Numbered from the stretch's first letter, positions 7,055 to 16,360 are shown. The stretch is 64,000 bases of DNA from Castellaniella hirudinis_A (GCF_047468865.1 NZ_JBLGTV010000003.1:124001-188000); one strand, 5' to 3'. A program made the numbers and translations. The notes: generated from the sequence alone by a model not told the origin.

Positions 7055-9544
7055 GTGCAACACGCCATCAAGGATATTTTGAACACCATGGAATACGGAC
7101 CTTCCCCCGAGAGCAATGCCGACGTTGTGCAATGGCTGGATCGGCACGGCCGCCGCTTCGGGCACTTCATCGAAGGCCGCTTCGTGACGCCCGACGGCCG
7201 GCCGGCGATCCCGGTGCGGAATCCGGCGACCGGAGAAGACCTGGCCACCGTCGTGTGCGGTTCGGCCGAGGATGTGGATCAGGCGGTGCGGGCGGCGCGC
7301 AAGGCGTTTGGCGCCTGGTCGCGCCTGCCGGGGCATGAACGCGCGCTGCACCTGTATGCGATTGCCCGGCACATCCAGAAGCGCAGCCGTTTCCTGGCTG
7401 TGCTGGAAACCATGGACAACGGCAAGCCCATCCGCGAGACCCGCGACCTGGACATCCCGCTGGCCGCGCGGCATTTCTATCATCACGCGGGCTGGGCGGC
7501 GGTGCTTGAGGACGAATTTCCGGGATACGGCCCATTGGGGGTTTGCGGCCAGGTGATCCCCTGGAATTTCCCGCTCTTGATGCTGGCCTGGAAAATCGCC
7601 CCGGCACTGGCCGCGGGCAATACCGTGGTGCTGAAACCCGCCGACTTGACGCCATTGAGCGCGCTGGCCTTTGCCGAAATCTGCCAGGAGGCCGGCCTGC
7701 CCGCCGGCGTCGTCAACATCGTCCAGGGGGATGGCGGCACCGGGGCCTGGTTGTGCGGGCATTCGGGCGTGGACAAGGTGGCTTTTACCGGCTCGACCCG
7801 GGTCGGGCGGCTGATCCGCGAACAGATTGCCGGGTCGGGCAAGCGCCTGTCGCTGGAATTGGGCGGAAAATCGCCCTTTATCGTGTGTGAGGATGCCGAC
7901 CTGGACGCCGCCGTCGAAGGGGTGGTGGATGCCATCTGGTTCAACCAGGGGGAAGTCTGCTGCGCAGGGTCGCGCCTGCTGGTGCAAGAGGGGATTGCCG
8001 GGCGTTTCTACCAGCGTCTGCGCCAGCGCCTGGACACCCTGCGGGTGGGCGATCCCCTGGATAAATCCACCGATGTGGGGGCCATCGTGTCGGCCGCCCA
8101 ATTGCAACGTATCCAGGGGCTGGTGCAACAGGGCCTGGATGAAGGCGGCGTGCTGTGGCAAAAGGCGGGCCCGTTGCCCGCGCAAGGGCATTTCATCACG
8201 CCCGGTTTTTTTACCGGAACCGATGCGTCGGCCACGGTGTGCCAGGAAGAAATCTTCGGCCCGATTGCCGTTTCCATGACCTTTCGCACGCCCGACGAAG
8301 CCGTCTTGCTGGCCAACAATACGCGCTATGGCCTGGCCGCGTCGATCTGGTCCGAGAACATCAACGTGGCGCTGGACATGGCGGCGCGGGTCAAGGCCGG
8401 CGTGGTGTGGGTCAATGCCACCAATCTGCTGGATGCCGGGGCCGGCTTTGGCGGATACCGTGAGAGCGGTTTCGGGCGCGAAGGCGCGCGGGAGGGGATG
8501 TACGAATACCTGGCCGCGTCCTGGGAAGCTGCGCCCGATGTTGGTGCTGGTGCTGGTGTCGATGCTGGTGCCGATGCCGCTGGTGCTGGTGTCGGTGCTA
8601 CCGATGCCGGTGCTGCCGGTGCCGGTGCTGAGATCGAAGCCGGTGCCGGGCCGGTTGCGGCGCTTTGCGCCGCCCCCGCCGGGCTGGCGCCGATGGCGGG
8701 GCCCGCCGTCGACCGCACGGCCAAGCTGTATATCCATGGCAGGCAAGTGCGCCCGGACGGCGGGCACTACTACAGCGTCCTGGGGCCCCAGGGCCAGGTC
8801 GTGGGCCAGGCGGGGCTGGGCAATCGCAAGGATATCCGCAATGCCGTCGAGGCGGCGGCCAAGGCGGGCGGCTGGTCGGCCATGGCGGCGCCGGCACGGG
8901 CGCAGGTGTTGTATTTCCTGGGTGAGAATCTTGCCGCCCGCTCGGAAGACTTCGCCCGGCGGCTGGTCGGGGATGCGGGCGCGTCCCCGGACCGCGCGCG
9001 TGAAGAAGTGCGGGCAGCCATCCGCCGCACGTTCTACTATGCCGCCCAGGCCGATAAATTCGATGGCGCCGTGCATGCGACGCATTCACGCCATGTGACG
9101 CTGGCCATGCATGAGGCCTATGGCGTCATGGGCCTGGTTTGCCCGCAAGCGGCCCCTTTGCTGTCGCTGGTGTCGCTGATATTGCCCGCCATCGCCATGG
9201 GCAACCGGGTCGTGGCGGTGCCGTCGGCCGCCCTCCCGCTGTTTGCCATGGACTTCTACCAAGTCCTGGATACCTCCGATGTGCCGCCCGGGGTCGTCAA
9301 TCTGGTGACGGGCGATGGCGCGTCATTGGCTGGGACGCTGGCCGGCCACGCGGAGGTCTCCGCCCTCTGGTACGCGGGTTCGGCGGCGGACTGCGCCCTG
9401 GTCGAGCGCGCCGCTGCGGGGAATCTCAAGGCATGCTGGGCGGTCGGATCCCGGGATTGGCTGGATCTCCAGCAAGGGCAGGGGCGCGCCTATCTGCGCC
9501 ATGCGGTGCAGGTCAAAAACATCTGGATTCCCTACGGGGCTTGA
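7055..9544 (+). CDS. Two-domain aldehyde dehydrogenase (ALDH16-like)
   Basis: An 829-residue protein starting at GTG 7055, just after AAGGAG. Residues about 25-490 form a complete ALDH domain: VIPWNFPLLM, FTGSTRVG, general base Glu268 in LELGGKSP and catalytic Cys302 in QGEVCCAGSR. An Ala/Gly-rich linker follows (about 495-535), then a second, truncated ALDH-like domain (YIHGRQVRPDGG to the end) with no catalytic cysteine segment. This layout matches the ALDH16 family, whose second domain is catalytically dead. In this operon it would oxidise the aldehyde released by the DeoC aldolase, acetaldehyde if the sugar is deoxyribose. Confidence 0.85.
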   Translation: MQHAIKDILNTMEYGPSPESNADVVQWLDRHGRRFGHFIEGRFVTPDGRPAIPVRNPATGEDLATVVCGSAEDVDQAVRAARKAFGAWSRLPGHERALHLYAIARHIQKRSRFLAVLETMDNGKPIRETRDLDIPLAARHFYHHAGWAAVLEDEFPGYGPLGVCGQVIPWNFPLLMLAWKIAPALAAGNTVVLKPADLTPLSALAFAEICQEAGLPAGVVNIVQGDGGTGAWLCGHSGVDKVAFTGSTRVGRLIREQIAGSGKRLSLELGGKSPFIVCEDADLDAAVEGVVDAIWFNQGEVCCAGSRLLVQEGIAGRFYQRLRQRLDTLRVGDPLDKSTDVGAIVSAAQLQRIQGLVQQGLDEGGVLWQKAGPLPAQGHFITPGFFTGTDASATVCQEEIFGPIAVSMTFRTPDEAVLLANNTRYGLAASIWSENINVALDMAARVKAGVVWVNATNLLDAGAGFGGYRESGFGREGAREGMYEYLAASWEAAPDVGAGAGVDAGADAAGAGVGATDAGAAGAGAEIEAGAGPVAALCAAPAGLAPMAGPAVDRTAKLYIHGRQVRPDGGHYYSVLGPQGQVVGQAGLGNRKDIRNAVEAAAKAGGWSAMAAPARAQVLYFLGENLAARSEDFARRLVGDAGASPDRAREEVRAAIRRTFYYAAQADKFDGAVHATHSRHVTLAMHEAYGVMGLVCPQAAPLLSLVSLILPAIAMGNRVVAVPSAALPLFAMDFYQVLDTSDVPPGVVNLVTGDGASLAGTLAGHAEVSALWYAGSAADCALVERAAAGNLKACWAVGSRDWLDLQQGQGRAYLRHAVQVKNIWIPYGA
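8539..8650 (+). repeat. Codon-level simple repeat encoding an Ala/Gly/Asp linker
   Basis: Imperfect tandem units built on GGTGCTGGTGCC and GATGCTGGTGCC encode an Ala-Gly-Val-Asp linker between the two ALDH domains. The repeat stays in frame and uses GGT/GCT codons unlike the GGC/GCG-rich neighbours, which suggests growth by slippage. Length could vary between strains. Confidence 0.7.
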
Positions 9545-9558
9545 ATGAGGACGCCCGC

Positions 9559-11085
9559 ATGCCGCCGTGTGTACTGGGAATCGATATCGGGACATCCGCC
9601 TGCAAGGCGCTGTTGCTGGCGGAAAACGGCCAACTGCTGGGCAGCGAGACCATCGCCTACGGCTTGATGCAGCCGCGCCCGGGCTGGGTCGAGCAAGACC
9701 CGGCGTCGTGGATCAACGGCGCGCAGATCGCCGTGCAGCGCCTGCTGGCCGCGCAGCGCCCGGTTCGGGTGGCGGCGGTGGGCTTGACCGGGCAGATGCA
9801 TGGCCTGACGCCGCTGGATGCTTCGGGCCGGGTCTTGCGGCCCGCCTTGCTGTGGAACGACCAGCGGAATGCCGAAGAATGCGCCTGGGCGGTGGATGCG
9901 GCCGGCGGGCCCCAGGCGCTGCATGCCTATACCGGCAATGGCATGTTGCCGGGTTATACCGGCGGCAAGCTGCTGTGGATGCGGCGGCATGAGCCCGCGT
10001 TGTTTCGCCGCCTGCGCCACGCGCTCAATCCCAAGGATTATCTGCGCCTGGTGCTGACCGGGGAAATCGCCACCGAGGTGTCCGATGCGTCGGGCACCGG
10101 GCTGTTCGATGTGCGCCGCCGCGTCTGGAGCCAGCCTTTGATGGATCGCCTGGATCTCGATCCCGCCTTGTTCGCGCCTTGCCACGAGTCTCCCGAGATC
10201 ACGGGGCGGGTCAGTGCCCGGGGCGCGGCGCTGTTCGGTTTGCCCGCCGGGATTCCCGTGGTGGGGGGCGGGGGCGACAGCATCATCCAGACGCTGGGTT
10301 CCGGCGTGCTGGCGCCGGGGGCGGTGCAGACCATTATCGGAACCGGCGGCATCGTGGCTTCCACGCTGGACGAGCCGTTGGACGATCCCGCCCATCGCCT
10401 GCAGGTGTTTTGCCATGTGCTGCCGGAAAAATGGCACGCCATGGGCGTGACCCTGAACGCGGGCTTTGCCATGAGCTGGGCCCAGCGCCTGCTGCGCGGG
10501 TTTTCCGACGAAGCGCACTGGTCTTACGATGACATGGCGGCCATCGCCGCCCATAGCCCGGCGGGCAGCCGAGGCCTGATTTTCCTGCCTTACCTGAACG
10601 GCGAACGGGCCCCCTATGCGGATCCGGCGTTGCGCGGCGGTTTCATCGGGCTGATCTCCCTGCACCAGCCCGCCGATATCGTGCGCGCGGTGATGGAGGG
10701 CATCGTCTATGCGCTCTACGATATTTACACCCTCATGGCGGCGGCGGGAATCCAGGCCGACACGCTGCGGGCCTCGGGGGGCGGGGCGCGTTCCGCCCTG
10801 TGGCGCCAGATGCAGGCCAGCCTGTTCGATTGCCAGGTGGTGACCACGCAAGGGGCCGCCGAAGGGGCGGCTTTCGGAGCGGCCCTGGTGGCCGGCCTGG
10901 GCGTGGGTCTGTATGCGGATCCGGCAGAGATTGCCCGGATTTGCCGGCCGCTGACCATCGAGGTCGTCGACCCGGCCATGCGCGAGGGCATGCAGGCGGG
11001 CTTTTCTGTCTACCGCGCCTTGCATGCCGCGCTGGCAGAACACTTGCATGGGCTTTCGCGCACTTTTGGCGGGCCGCCGCCGTAG
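9559..11085 (+). CDS. FGGY-family carbohydrate kinase (xylulokinase-like)
   Basis: A 508-residue kinase with the two actin-like ATPase folds of the FGGY family: the N-terminal phosphate loop GIDIGTSACKALL (Asp9), AVGLTGQMHGL, LLWNDQRN with a candidate catalytic Asp, and a C-terminal ASGGGARSALWRQM. It is closest in style to XylB. It would phosphorylate a ketose or polyol with ATP. Having both this and a PfkB kinase in one operon means two phosphorylation steps or two substrates. It starts at ATG 9559, 14 bp after the ALDH stop, and is the last gene of the operon. Confidence 0.87.
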   Translation: MPPCVLGIDIGTSACKALLLAENGQLLGSETIAYGLMQPRPGWVEQDPASWINGAQIAVQRLLAAQRPVRVAAVGLTGQMHGLTPLDASGRVLRPALLWNDQRNAEECAWAVDAAGGPQALHAYTGNGMLPGYTGGKLLWMRRHEPALFRRLRHALNPKDYLRLVLTGEIATEVSDASGTGLFDVRRRVWSQPLMDRLDLDPALFAPCHESPEITGRVSARGAALFGLPAGIPVVGGGGDSIIQTLGSGVLAPGAVQTIIGTGGIVASTLDEPLDDPAHRLQVFCHVLPEKWHAMGVTLNAGFAMSWAQRLLRGFSDEAHWSYDDMAAIAAHSPAGSRGLIFLPYLNGERAPYADPALRGGFIGLISLHQPADIVRAVMEGIVYALYDIYTLMAAAGIQADTLRASGGGARSALWRQMQASLFDCQVVTTQGAAEGAAFGAALVAGLGVGLYADPAEIARICRPLTIEVVDPAMREGMQAGFSVYRALHAALAEHLHGLSRTFGGPPP

Positions 11086-11281
11086 TGCGGCGGGCGGGCC
11101 AGGCCATCGGGTTGCCGCCGCGTGCCATCCAATCGCTGACATTGCCGACGCGGATCGCGGCCTTGCGCCATCGGGGCGGCCGCTTTGGGGCAGGCGGCCC
11201 GCCCCCGCGCCGTTCAACGCGGCATGCCGCATACAAGGCGGTGTGTTTGATCTGTGTTAAGGCGGGTTTTTTCTGGATGAA

Positions 11282-11328
11282 ATACTATATGTTGTGTTTA
11301 AAAATAAATTAAACACAATATTTAGCTT
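11282..11328 (+). promoter_or_regulatory. Pair of NrdR boxes upstream of ribonucleotide reductase
   Basis: Box 1 at 11282-11297 reads ATACTATATGTTGTGT and box 2 at 11313-11328 reads ACACAATATTTAGCTT. Both fit the NrdR consensus acaCwAtATaTwGtgt (box 1 closely, box 2 more loosely). They start exactly 31 bp apart, the three-turn spacing typical of NrdR operators. The start codon of the reductase is 96 bp downstream. NrdR represses nrd genes when dATP is high. Nothing else was recognised in the rest of the 11086-11423 gap; no cobalamin riboswitch is evident. Confidence 0.75.
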
Positions 11329-11423
11329 TCTAAGCAGCTTTCCATTCATTTTCCTTTCTTGCGCCGGCCGCCATCGGGCGTGCCGCCGTGGGTTTCCTAT
11401 TCCTTTTCAAACCGCCATCGCCC

Positions 11424-13646
11424 ATGCAAACCCCTCCCGTTTCGTCCGCCATCGGCCAGCAGATGCTGGCCCAAAGCAAATTCTTCATGGGCTATGCCCG
11501 CTGGGATGATTCCCGCGATGCCTACGAAACCTGGCCTCGGGCCGTGGCGCGGGTGATGCGCATGCACCGGGAAAAATACGCCCGCCGCCTGACGCCCGAA
11601 CTATCGGCGCTGATGGCGCAGGCCCGGTCGGCCTACGAAAACCAGCTGGTTCTGGGGGCGCAGCGCGCCTTGCAGTTCGGCGGAGAGCAAATCCGCAAGC
11701 ACGAGGCCAAAATGTATAACTGCAGTTTTTCCTATGCGGATCGGCCCGCGTTTTTCCAGGAGGCCATGTATCTGCTGCTGTGCGGCTGCGGGGTCGGTTT
11801 TTCGGTGCAGCCGCGCCATGTCCAGGCGCTGCCGCCGATTGCCGCCCGCGCCGCCGGCCAGGCCCGTATTTTCCAGATTCCCGATTGCATCGAGGGCTGG
11901 GCGGATGCCTTTGGCGTCCTGCTGTCGTCGTATTTCGTCCGGGGCGGCCCCTTTCCCGCTTATCAAGGGACGCCTGTGCATTTCGACTACAGCCGCATCC
12001 GCCCGGCGGGGGCCATGATCAGCGGGGGGTTCAAAGCCCCGGGCCCCGATGGGCTGCGGCGGGCGCTGGAACGCTGCGAGGCCCTGCTGGAAACCGTGCT
12101 GGCCCGGGGGCAACAGACGCTGTCCCCCATCGTGGTGTACGACTTCGTGATGCACATGGCCGATGCCGTGTTGTCGGGCGGGGTGCGGCGTTCCGCCACC
12201 ATCTGCCTGTTCGATAAAGACGACGAGGCCATGCTGGCCGCCAAGACCGGCAATTGGTACGTGGACAACCCGCAGCGCGGGCGCAGCAATAATTCGGTCA
12301 TCATCCAGCGCGACCGGCTGACCCGGGCCGAATGGGCGCGCATCATGCGCTCGGTGCGCGATTATGGCGAGCCGGGTTTTGTGTTTACCGACAATCTCGA
12401 CTTCGGTTTCAACCCCTGCGTGGAAATCGGCCTGTATCCCGTGGCCGAAGACGGCCGCACCGGGTTCCAGTTCTGCAATCTGTCCGAAATCAATGGCGCG
12501 GCCTGCGCCACGCGGGACATTTTCCTGCAGGCGTGCCAGGCGGCGGCGGTGCTGGGCACCTTGCAGGCGGGCTATACGGATTTTCATTACCTGGATTCGG
12601 CTTCGCGCCATATCACTGAACGCGAGGCCCTGATCGGGGTGTCCATCACCGGCTGGATGAACAATCCCAAGGTTTTGTTCGACGAGGCCCTGCTGCGCGA
12701 AGGCGCCGATCTGGTGCGGGCCACCAACCGGCGGGTTGCGCGCCTGCTGGGCATACGGCCGGCGGCCCGCACCACCTGCGTCAAACCCAGCGGCAATGCC
12801 TCGGTGCTGCTGGGCACGGCGTCGGGCATTCACGGCGAACACGCGCCGCGCTATTTGCGGCATGTGCAGATGAATGCCCAGGACGAAGTCGCCCGGCTGC
12901 TGCTACAGGAAAACCCCGCCATGTGCGAGCCTTCAGTCTGGAATGCGCAGGACATCGGGGTGGCGTTTCCCGTGATTCCCAAGGCCGGGTCACTGTACAA
13001 GGATCAGCTTCTGGGCGTGCGGCAGCTGGAATACGTCAAACGGGCGCAGCGCAGCTGGGTGGCGCAGGGCACCGACCCCGCCCTGTGCCGCGATCCGCGC
13101 CTGCGCCACAATGTGTCCAACACCGTCACGGTGGACGACTGGGATCAGGTCGAGCAATACCTGTTCGACAATCGCTCGTGTTTTGCCGGGGTGTCCTTGC
13201 TGGCGCAGCACGGCGACCGCGCCTATCCGCAGGCCCCGTTCACGCAGGTCTATACGGCGGAGCAGATCATCGCCCGTTATGGCCAGGGGGCGATGTTCGC
13301 CTCGGGGCTGATCGTCGATGGCCTGCACGCCTTCAATGGCAACATCTGGCTGGCCTGCGACACCGCCCTGGGGCGGGGGCTGACGCTGTCCGATGGCGCC
13401 GGCGATTTGCTGAAACGCGATTGGGTGCGCCGTTTTGAGAAATTCGCGCACAACTATTTTGGCGATGATGTCCTGCAGACCTCGTTTTGCCTGAAAGACT
13501 GCCACAACCTGCACAAGTGGCACGGGGTGCTCAATGCCCTGACGCCCATCGACTTCGCCCAGCGGCTGGGCGAGCCGCGCTACACGGATGCCGACCAGTT
13601 GGCCAGCCAGGCTTGTGTCGGCGGGGCTTGTGAAGTGGCGTTTTAA
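11424..13646 (+). CDS. nrdJ: Adenosylcobalamin-dependent (class II) ribonucleotide reductase
   Basis: A 740-residue monomeric-type class II reductase, nearly the same length as the Lactobacillus leichmannii enzyme. It reduces ribonucleotides to deoxyribonucleotides with a B12-derived thiyl radical, so needs no oxygen. Visible cysteines fit the mechanism: Cys100 (NCSFSYADRP) and Cys351 (FCNLSEING) as the redox pair, Cys332 in NPCVEIGL as the radical site, and the C-terminal swinging pair Cys731/Cys736 in ACVGGACEVAF. ATG 11424 (MQTPPVSS) is preferred over an upstream in-frame ATG at 11388. Two NrdR boxes lie upstream. Confidence 0.92.
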   Translation: MQTPPVSSAIGQQMLAQSKFFMGYARWDDSRDAYETWPRAVARVMRMHREKYARRLTPELSALMAQARSAYENQLVLGAQRALQFGGEQIRKHEAKMYNCSFSYADRPAFFQEAMYLLLCGCGVGFSVQPRHVQALPPIAARAAGQARIFQIPDCIEGWADAFGVLLSSYFVRGGPFPAYQGTPVHFDYSRIRPAGAMISGGFKAPGPDGLRRALERCEALLETVLARGQQTLSPIVVYDFVMHMADAVLSGGVRRSATICLFDKDDEAMLAAKTGNWYVDNPQRGRSNNSVIIQRDRLTRAEWARIMRSVRDYGEPGFVFTDNLDFGFNPCVEIGLYPVAEDGRTGFQFCNLSEINGAACATRDIFLQACQAAAVLGTLQAGYTDFHYLDSASRHITEREALIGVSITGWMNNPKVLFDEALLREGADLVRATNRRVARLLGIRPAARTTCVKPSGNASVLLGTASGIHGEHAPRYLRHVQMNAQDEVARLLLQENPAMCEPSVWNAQDIGVAFPVIPKAGSLYKDQLLGVRQLEYVKRAQRSWVAQGTDPALCRDPRLRHNVSNTVTVDDWDQVEQYLFDNRSCFAGVSLLAQHGDRAYPQAPFTQVYTAEQIIARYGQGAMFASGLIVDGLHAFNGNIWLACDTALGRGLTLSDGAGDLLKRDWVRRFEKFAHNYFGDDVLQTSFCLKDCHNLHKWHGVLNALTPIDFAQRLGEPRYTDADQLASQACVGGACEVAF

Positions 13647-13652
13647 AGGGGG

Positions 13653-14852
13653 TTATTTTGCCAGAAACCGCTGCGTCAAATGCACCCAATAGGCGGCGCC
13701 GATCCCGATGTTGTCATCGTTGAAATCATAGCCCGGGTTGTGCACCATGCAGGCGCCAGGCTGTTCGCCCGCGCCGTTGCCGATCAGCAGGTAGCTGCCG
13801 GGACAGCGTTCCAGCATATAGGCGAAATCCTCGCTGCCGGTCAGGGCGGGCCCCTGATCGGTCATTTGGCCGGCCCCGACAAGCTCAAGCCCCACTTGTC
13901 GCGCCAGGGCGGTTTCGGCGGGGCTGTTGACCAGCACGGCATAGCCTCGACGGTAATCCACGGTGGCTTTGACCCCATAGCCTTCGGCCTGCGCATGGGC
14001 CAGCGTGGTGATCCGTTGCTCGACATCCTGGCGGACTTTGGAATCCAGCGTGCGCACGCTGAGTTCCAGCCTGGCGCTTTGTGGAATGACGTTGTTGGCC
14101 TGGCCGGCTTGCAGCACCCCCACGGAAATAACGGCGGTGGCCAGTGGATCGACATTGCGCGACACAATGGTTTGCAGGGCCATGACCAGGCTGGCGGCGG
14201 CGACGACGGGATCGGCCGCCTTATGGGGCAGGGCGCCATGGCCGCCGGTGCCCTCCAAGGTGATGTACACCTTGTCGGACGAGGCCATCATGGGGCCTTC
14301 TCGAAACACCAGATGCCCTTGCGGCCAGCCGGGCATGTTGTGCATGGCGAAAATGGCATCGCAGGGGTATTTTTCAAACAAGCCGTCCGCAATCATCCGC
14401 ATGGCGCCGCTGTCGTCCGTGCCGTATTCTTCGGCGGGCTGGAAAACAAGATTCAAGGTGCCCGAAAATTCGTCCGATTGCGCCAGCGCGCGCGCCGCGC
14501 ACAGCAGCATCGCCGTGTGGCCGTCATGGCCGCAGGCGTGCATGACTCCCGGGCGACGGCTGGCGTAATCCAGCCCCGTGGCTTCTTCGATGGGCAGGGC
14601 GTCCATGTCGGCCCGCAGTCCAAGGCGGCGGGGGCTGGCGCCCCGGCGCAGCTGGCCCACGACACCGGTGCCGCCCAGGCCGCGTTCGACGGTATAACCC
14701 CAGCTTTCCAGCTTGTCGGCCACAAGATCGCGGGTGAGATGCTCTTGAAAGGCCAATTCGGGTTGTTGGTGGATGTCTCTGCGCAGTTGGATGAACAGGT
14801 CGGTGTGTGGTGCGATCAATGCAAATGCGTGGGCTGGAGATGCGGTCATCAT
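13653..14852 (-). CDS. M20-family amidohydrolase (hippurate hydrolase / HipO-like)
   Basis: A 399-residue zinc hydrolase of the M20D group, which removes acyl or aminoacyl groups from amino acids (N-acyl-amino acids, hippurate, IAA-amino acids). Metal-ligand motifs are HACGHDGHTAML and QPAEEYG. The start is either Met of the MM pair at 14852/14849. It converges on the ribonucleotide reductase gene, with six bases between the stops, and is followed upstream on the same strand by an MFS transporter gene, so the pair probably imports and hydrolyses one conjugated substrate. Confidence 0.88.
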   Translation of the reverse strand: MMTASPAHAFALIAPHTDLFIQLRRDIHQQPELAFQEHLTRDLVADKLESWGYTVERGLGGTGVVGQLRRGASPRRLGLRADMDALPIEEATGLDYASRRPGVMHACGHDGHTAMLLCAARALAQSDEFSGTLNLVFQPAEEYGTDDSGAMRMIADGLFEKYPCDAIFAMHNMPGWPQGHLVFREGPMMASSDKVYITLEGTGGHGALPHKAADPVVAAASLVMALQTIVSRNVDPLATAVISVGVLQAGQANNVIPQSARLELSVRTLDSKVRQDVEQRITTLAHAQAEGYGVKATVDYRRGYAVLVNSPAETALARQVGLELVGAGQMTDQGPALTGSEDFAYMLERCPGSYLLIGNGAGEQPGACMVHNPGYDFNDDNIGIGAAYWVHLTQRFLAK

Positions 14853-14915
14853 GGTCGAGGTTTCGTGAAAGGTTGACAGCTTGGGCGGGCGGGCCGCCGT
14901 CGGGGGCGGCGGGGT

Positions 14916-16268
14916 TCAATCGGCCAGTGCTTTGTCCTGTCCGGTTTCAGGGATCAGCAATACGCCGAGAATGGTGGCCAGGCTGGTGATGATGACGTAG
15001 AACGCGGGCGCCGCCGGGTTTTGCATGGTTTCAATCAGCCAGGTCACGACAAACTGGGTGGATCCGCCGAAAATGGCGACCCCCACCGCATAGACGACCG
15101 ACAGCCCCAGGGCGCGTATATGGCTGGGGAAAAGCTCGGGAATCGCCACAATGGATGGGGCGCCGCTCATGGCGGTCAGGCTGGCCAGCACCACCGTGGC
15201 TAGGGCCAGCGTGCCCAGGCTGGTATGGTTGATCAGCAGCATGAAGGCGGGATAGGTCAGCACCAGCAGGGCGATACGGGGCCATAGAATCACGGGTTTG
15301 CGCCCATAGCGGTCGGACAGCCAGCCGCCGGCCAGGGCGCCCAGTAGGGTCAGCAGGCCGAACGTGATGGTGGCCATCATGCCGATGGTGGACGAGAGCT
15401 TCAGGGTGGTGATCGCATAGCTGGTCATGTACATGGCGACATAGGTGGAGACCGTTCCCCCGATGACGACCAGAATGCCCAGGACGACCGCCCGCCAGTG
15501 ATTGCGCAAGCGGGACGATGAGGATCGGCCTTGCGAGGCGGCTTTGTCGATGTCCAGCGATTCCGGCATGTGGCGGCGCATGTAGATGGCCACGAAAATC
15601 AGCACCGAACCCAGCAGAAAGGGGATGCGCCACCCCCAGGCCAGCATTTGCGCTTCGGTCAGCACCAGCGTCAGCGTCACCCCGATCAAACCGGCGGCCA
15701 GGGCGGCCAGCCCCTGGCTGGCCAGTTGCCAGCTGCCATACAGGCCTCTTTTTCCAGGGGGCGCGACTTCGATCAGGTATGACGTGGACGGGCCCACTTC
15801 ACCGCCCAGGGCCAGCCCCTGGATCAGCCGGCACAGAACGACGAGGATGGGCGCGGCGATGCCGATGCTGGCATAGGACGGCGTGATGGCCAGCCCCAGC
15901 GTCCCCACCACAATCAGCGCAATGGTGAGCAGCATGGCTGGCTTGCGCCCGGCGCGGTCGGCAAAGGCCCCGATCAGGACACCGCCCAGGGGGCGGGTGA
16001 CGAATCCGACGCCGAATACGGCCACGGACATCAGCAGACTCATGAAAGGCGAGGTGGAAGGGAAGAAGGTTTTTCCGATCAGGACGGCAAAAAAAGCATA
16101 GGTCGTGAAATCGTAGAACTCGATGGCATTGCCGGCGACCGTGGCCGCCACGATACGGCGTGTGCTTGCTTGCGCGGGGTCGCGGGTGGCCTGCGGGGCG
16201 CGGGCAACCGCGGGTGCGGCCATGGGATGGCCGCTGATGATGGGGCTCATGGATTTGTCTCCGGTCAT
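14916..16268 (-). CDS. MFS transporter, metabolite:H+ symporter (MHS) type
   Basis: A 450-residue inner-membrane carrier with twelve predicted helices. Family marks are NAIEFYDFTTYAFFAVLIG in helix 1, the loop motif GVLIGAFADRAGRKPAM between helices 2 and 3, and GGWLSDRYGRKP in the second half. MHS carriers take up organic acids and betaines by proton symport. Met at 16268 is used; an internal ATG at 16250 (MSPIISG) is an alternative. It is transcribed towards the M20 hydrolase and divergently from a LysR regulator. Confidence 0.9.
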   Translation of the reverse strand: MTGDKSMSPIISGHPMAAPAVARAPQATRDPAQASTRRIVAATVAGNAIEFYDFTTYAFFAVLIGKTFFPSTSPFMSLLMSVAVFGVGFVTRPLGGVLIGAFADRAGRKPAMLLTIALIVVGTLGLAITPSYASIGIAAPILVVLCRLIQGLALGGEVGPSTSYLIEVAPPGKRGLYGSWQLASQGLAALAAGLIGVTLTLVLTEAQMLAWGWRIPFLLGSVLIFVAIYMRRHMPESLDIDKAASQGRSSSSRLRNHWRAVVLGILVVIGGTVSTYVAMYMTSYAITTLKLSSTIGMMATITFGLLTLLGALAGGWLSDRYGRKPVILWPRIALLVLTYPAFMLLINHTSLGTLALATVVLASLTAMSGAPSIVAIPELFPSHIRALGLSVVYAVGVAIFGGSTQFVVTWLIETMQNPAAPAFYVIITSLATILGVLLIPETGQDKALAD

Positions 16269-16328
16269 GTCTTGGTGTTGTGGGTTTTTGATTTTTTTTG
16301 ATAGTAGCGAGGGTGTTAAAATTCGTCC

Positions 16329-16360
16329 AATGCATAATTTTCTTTAATACAATGCAAATT
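16329..16360. promoter_or_regulatory. Direct-repeat operator candidate between the LysR and MFS genes
   Basis: AATGCATAATTT at 16329-16340 and AATGCAAATT at 16351-16360 start 22 bp apart, about two helical turns, in the 108-bp divergent gap. LysR regulators usually bind such spaced sites between their own gene and the target operon. That this one does is inferred. Confidence 0.45.

Noticed and set aside
8539..8650. Possible CRISPR or tandem-repeat locus
   Set aside because: Repeats are short, contiguous, in frame and encode an Ala/Gly linker inside the ALDH gene; there are no spacers.
7010..9085. A 691-codon minus-strand frame across the ALDH gene
   Set aside because: Antisense shadow of the ALDH16-like gene, which has catalytic residues in the plus frame.
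9532..11232. A 566-codon minus-strand frame across the FGGY kinase gene
   Set aside because: Antisense shadow; the plus-strand frame carries the FGGY phosphate loop and substrate motifs.
11086..11281. Cobalamin riboswitch upstream of the B12-dependent reductase
   Set aside because: No B12-box-like sequence or matching multi-stem fold was seen; only the NrdR boxes are convincing.
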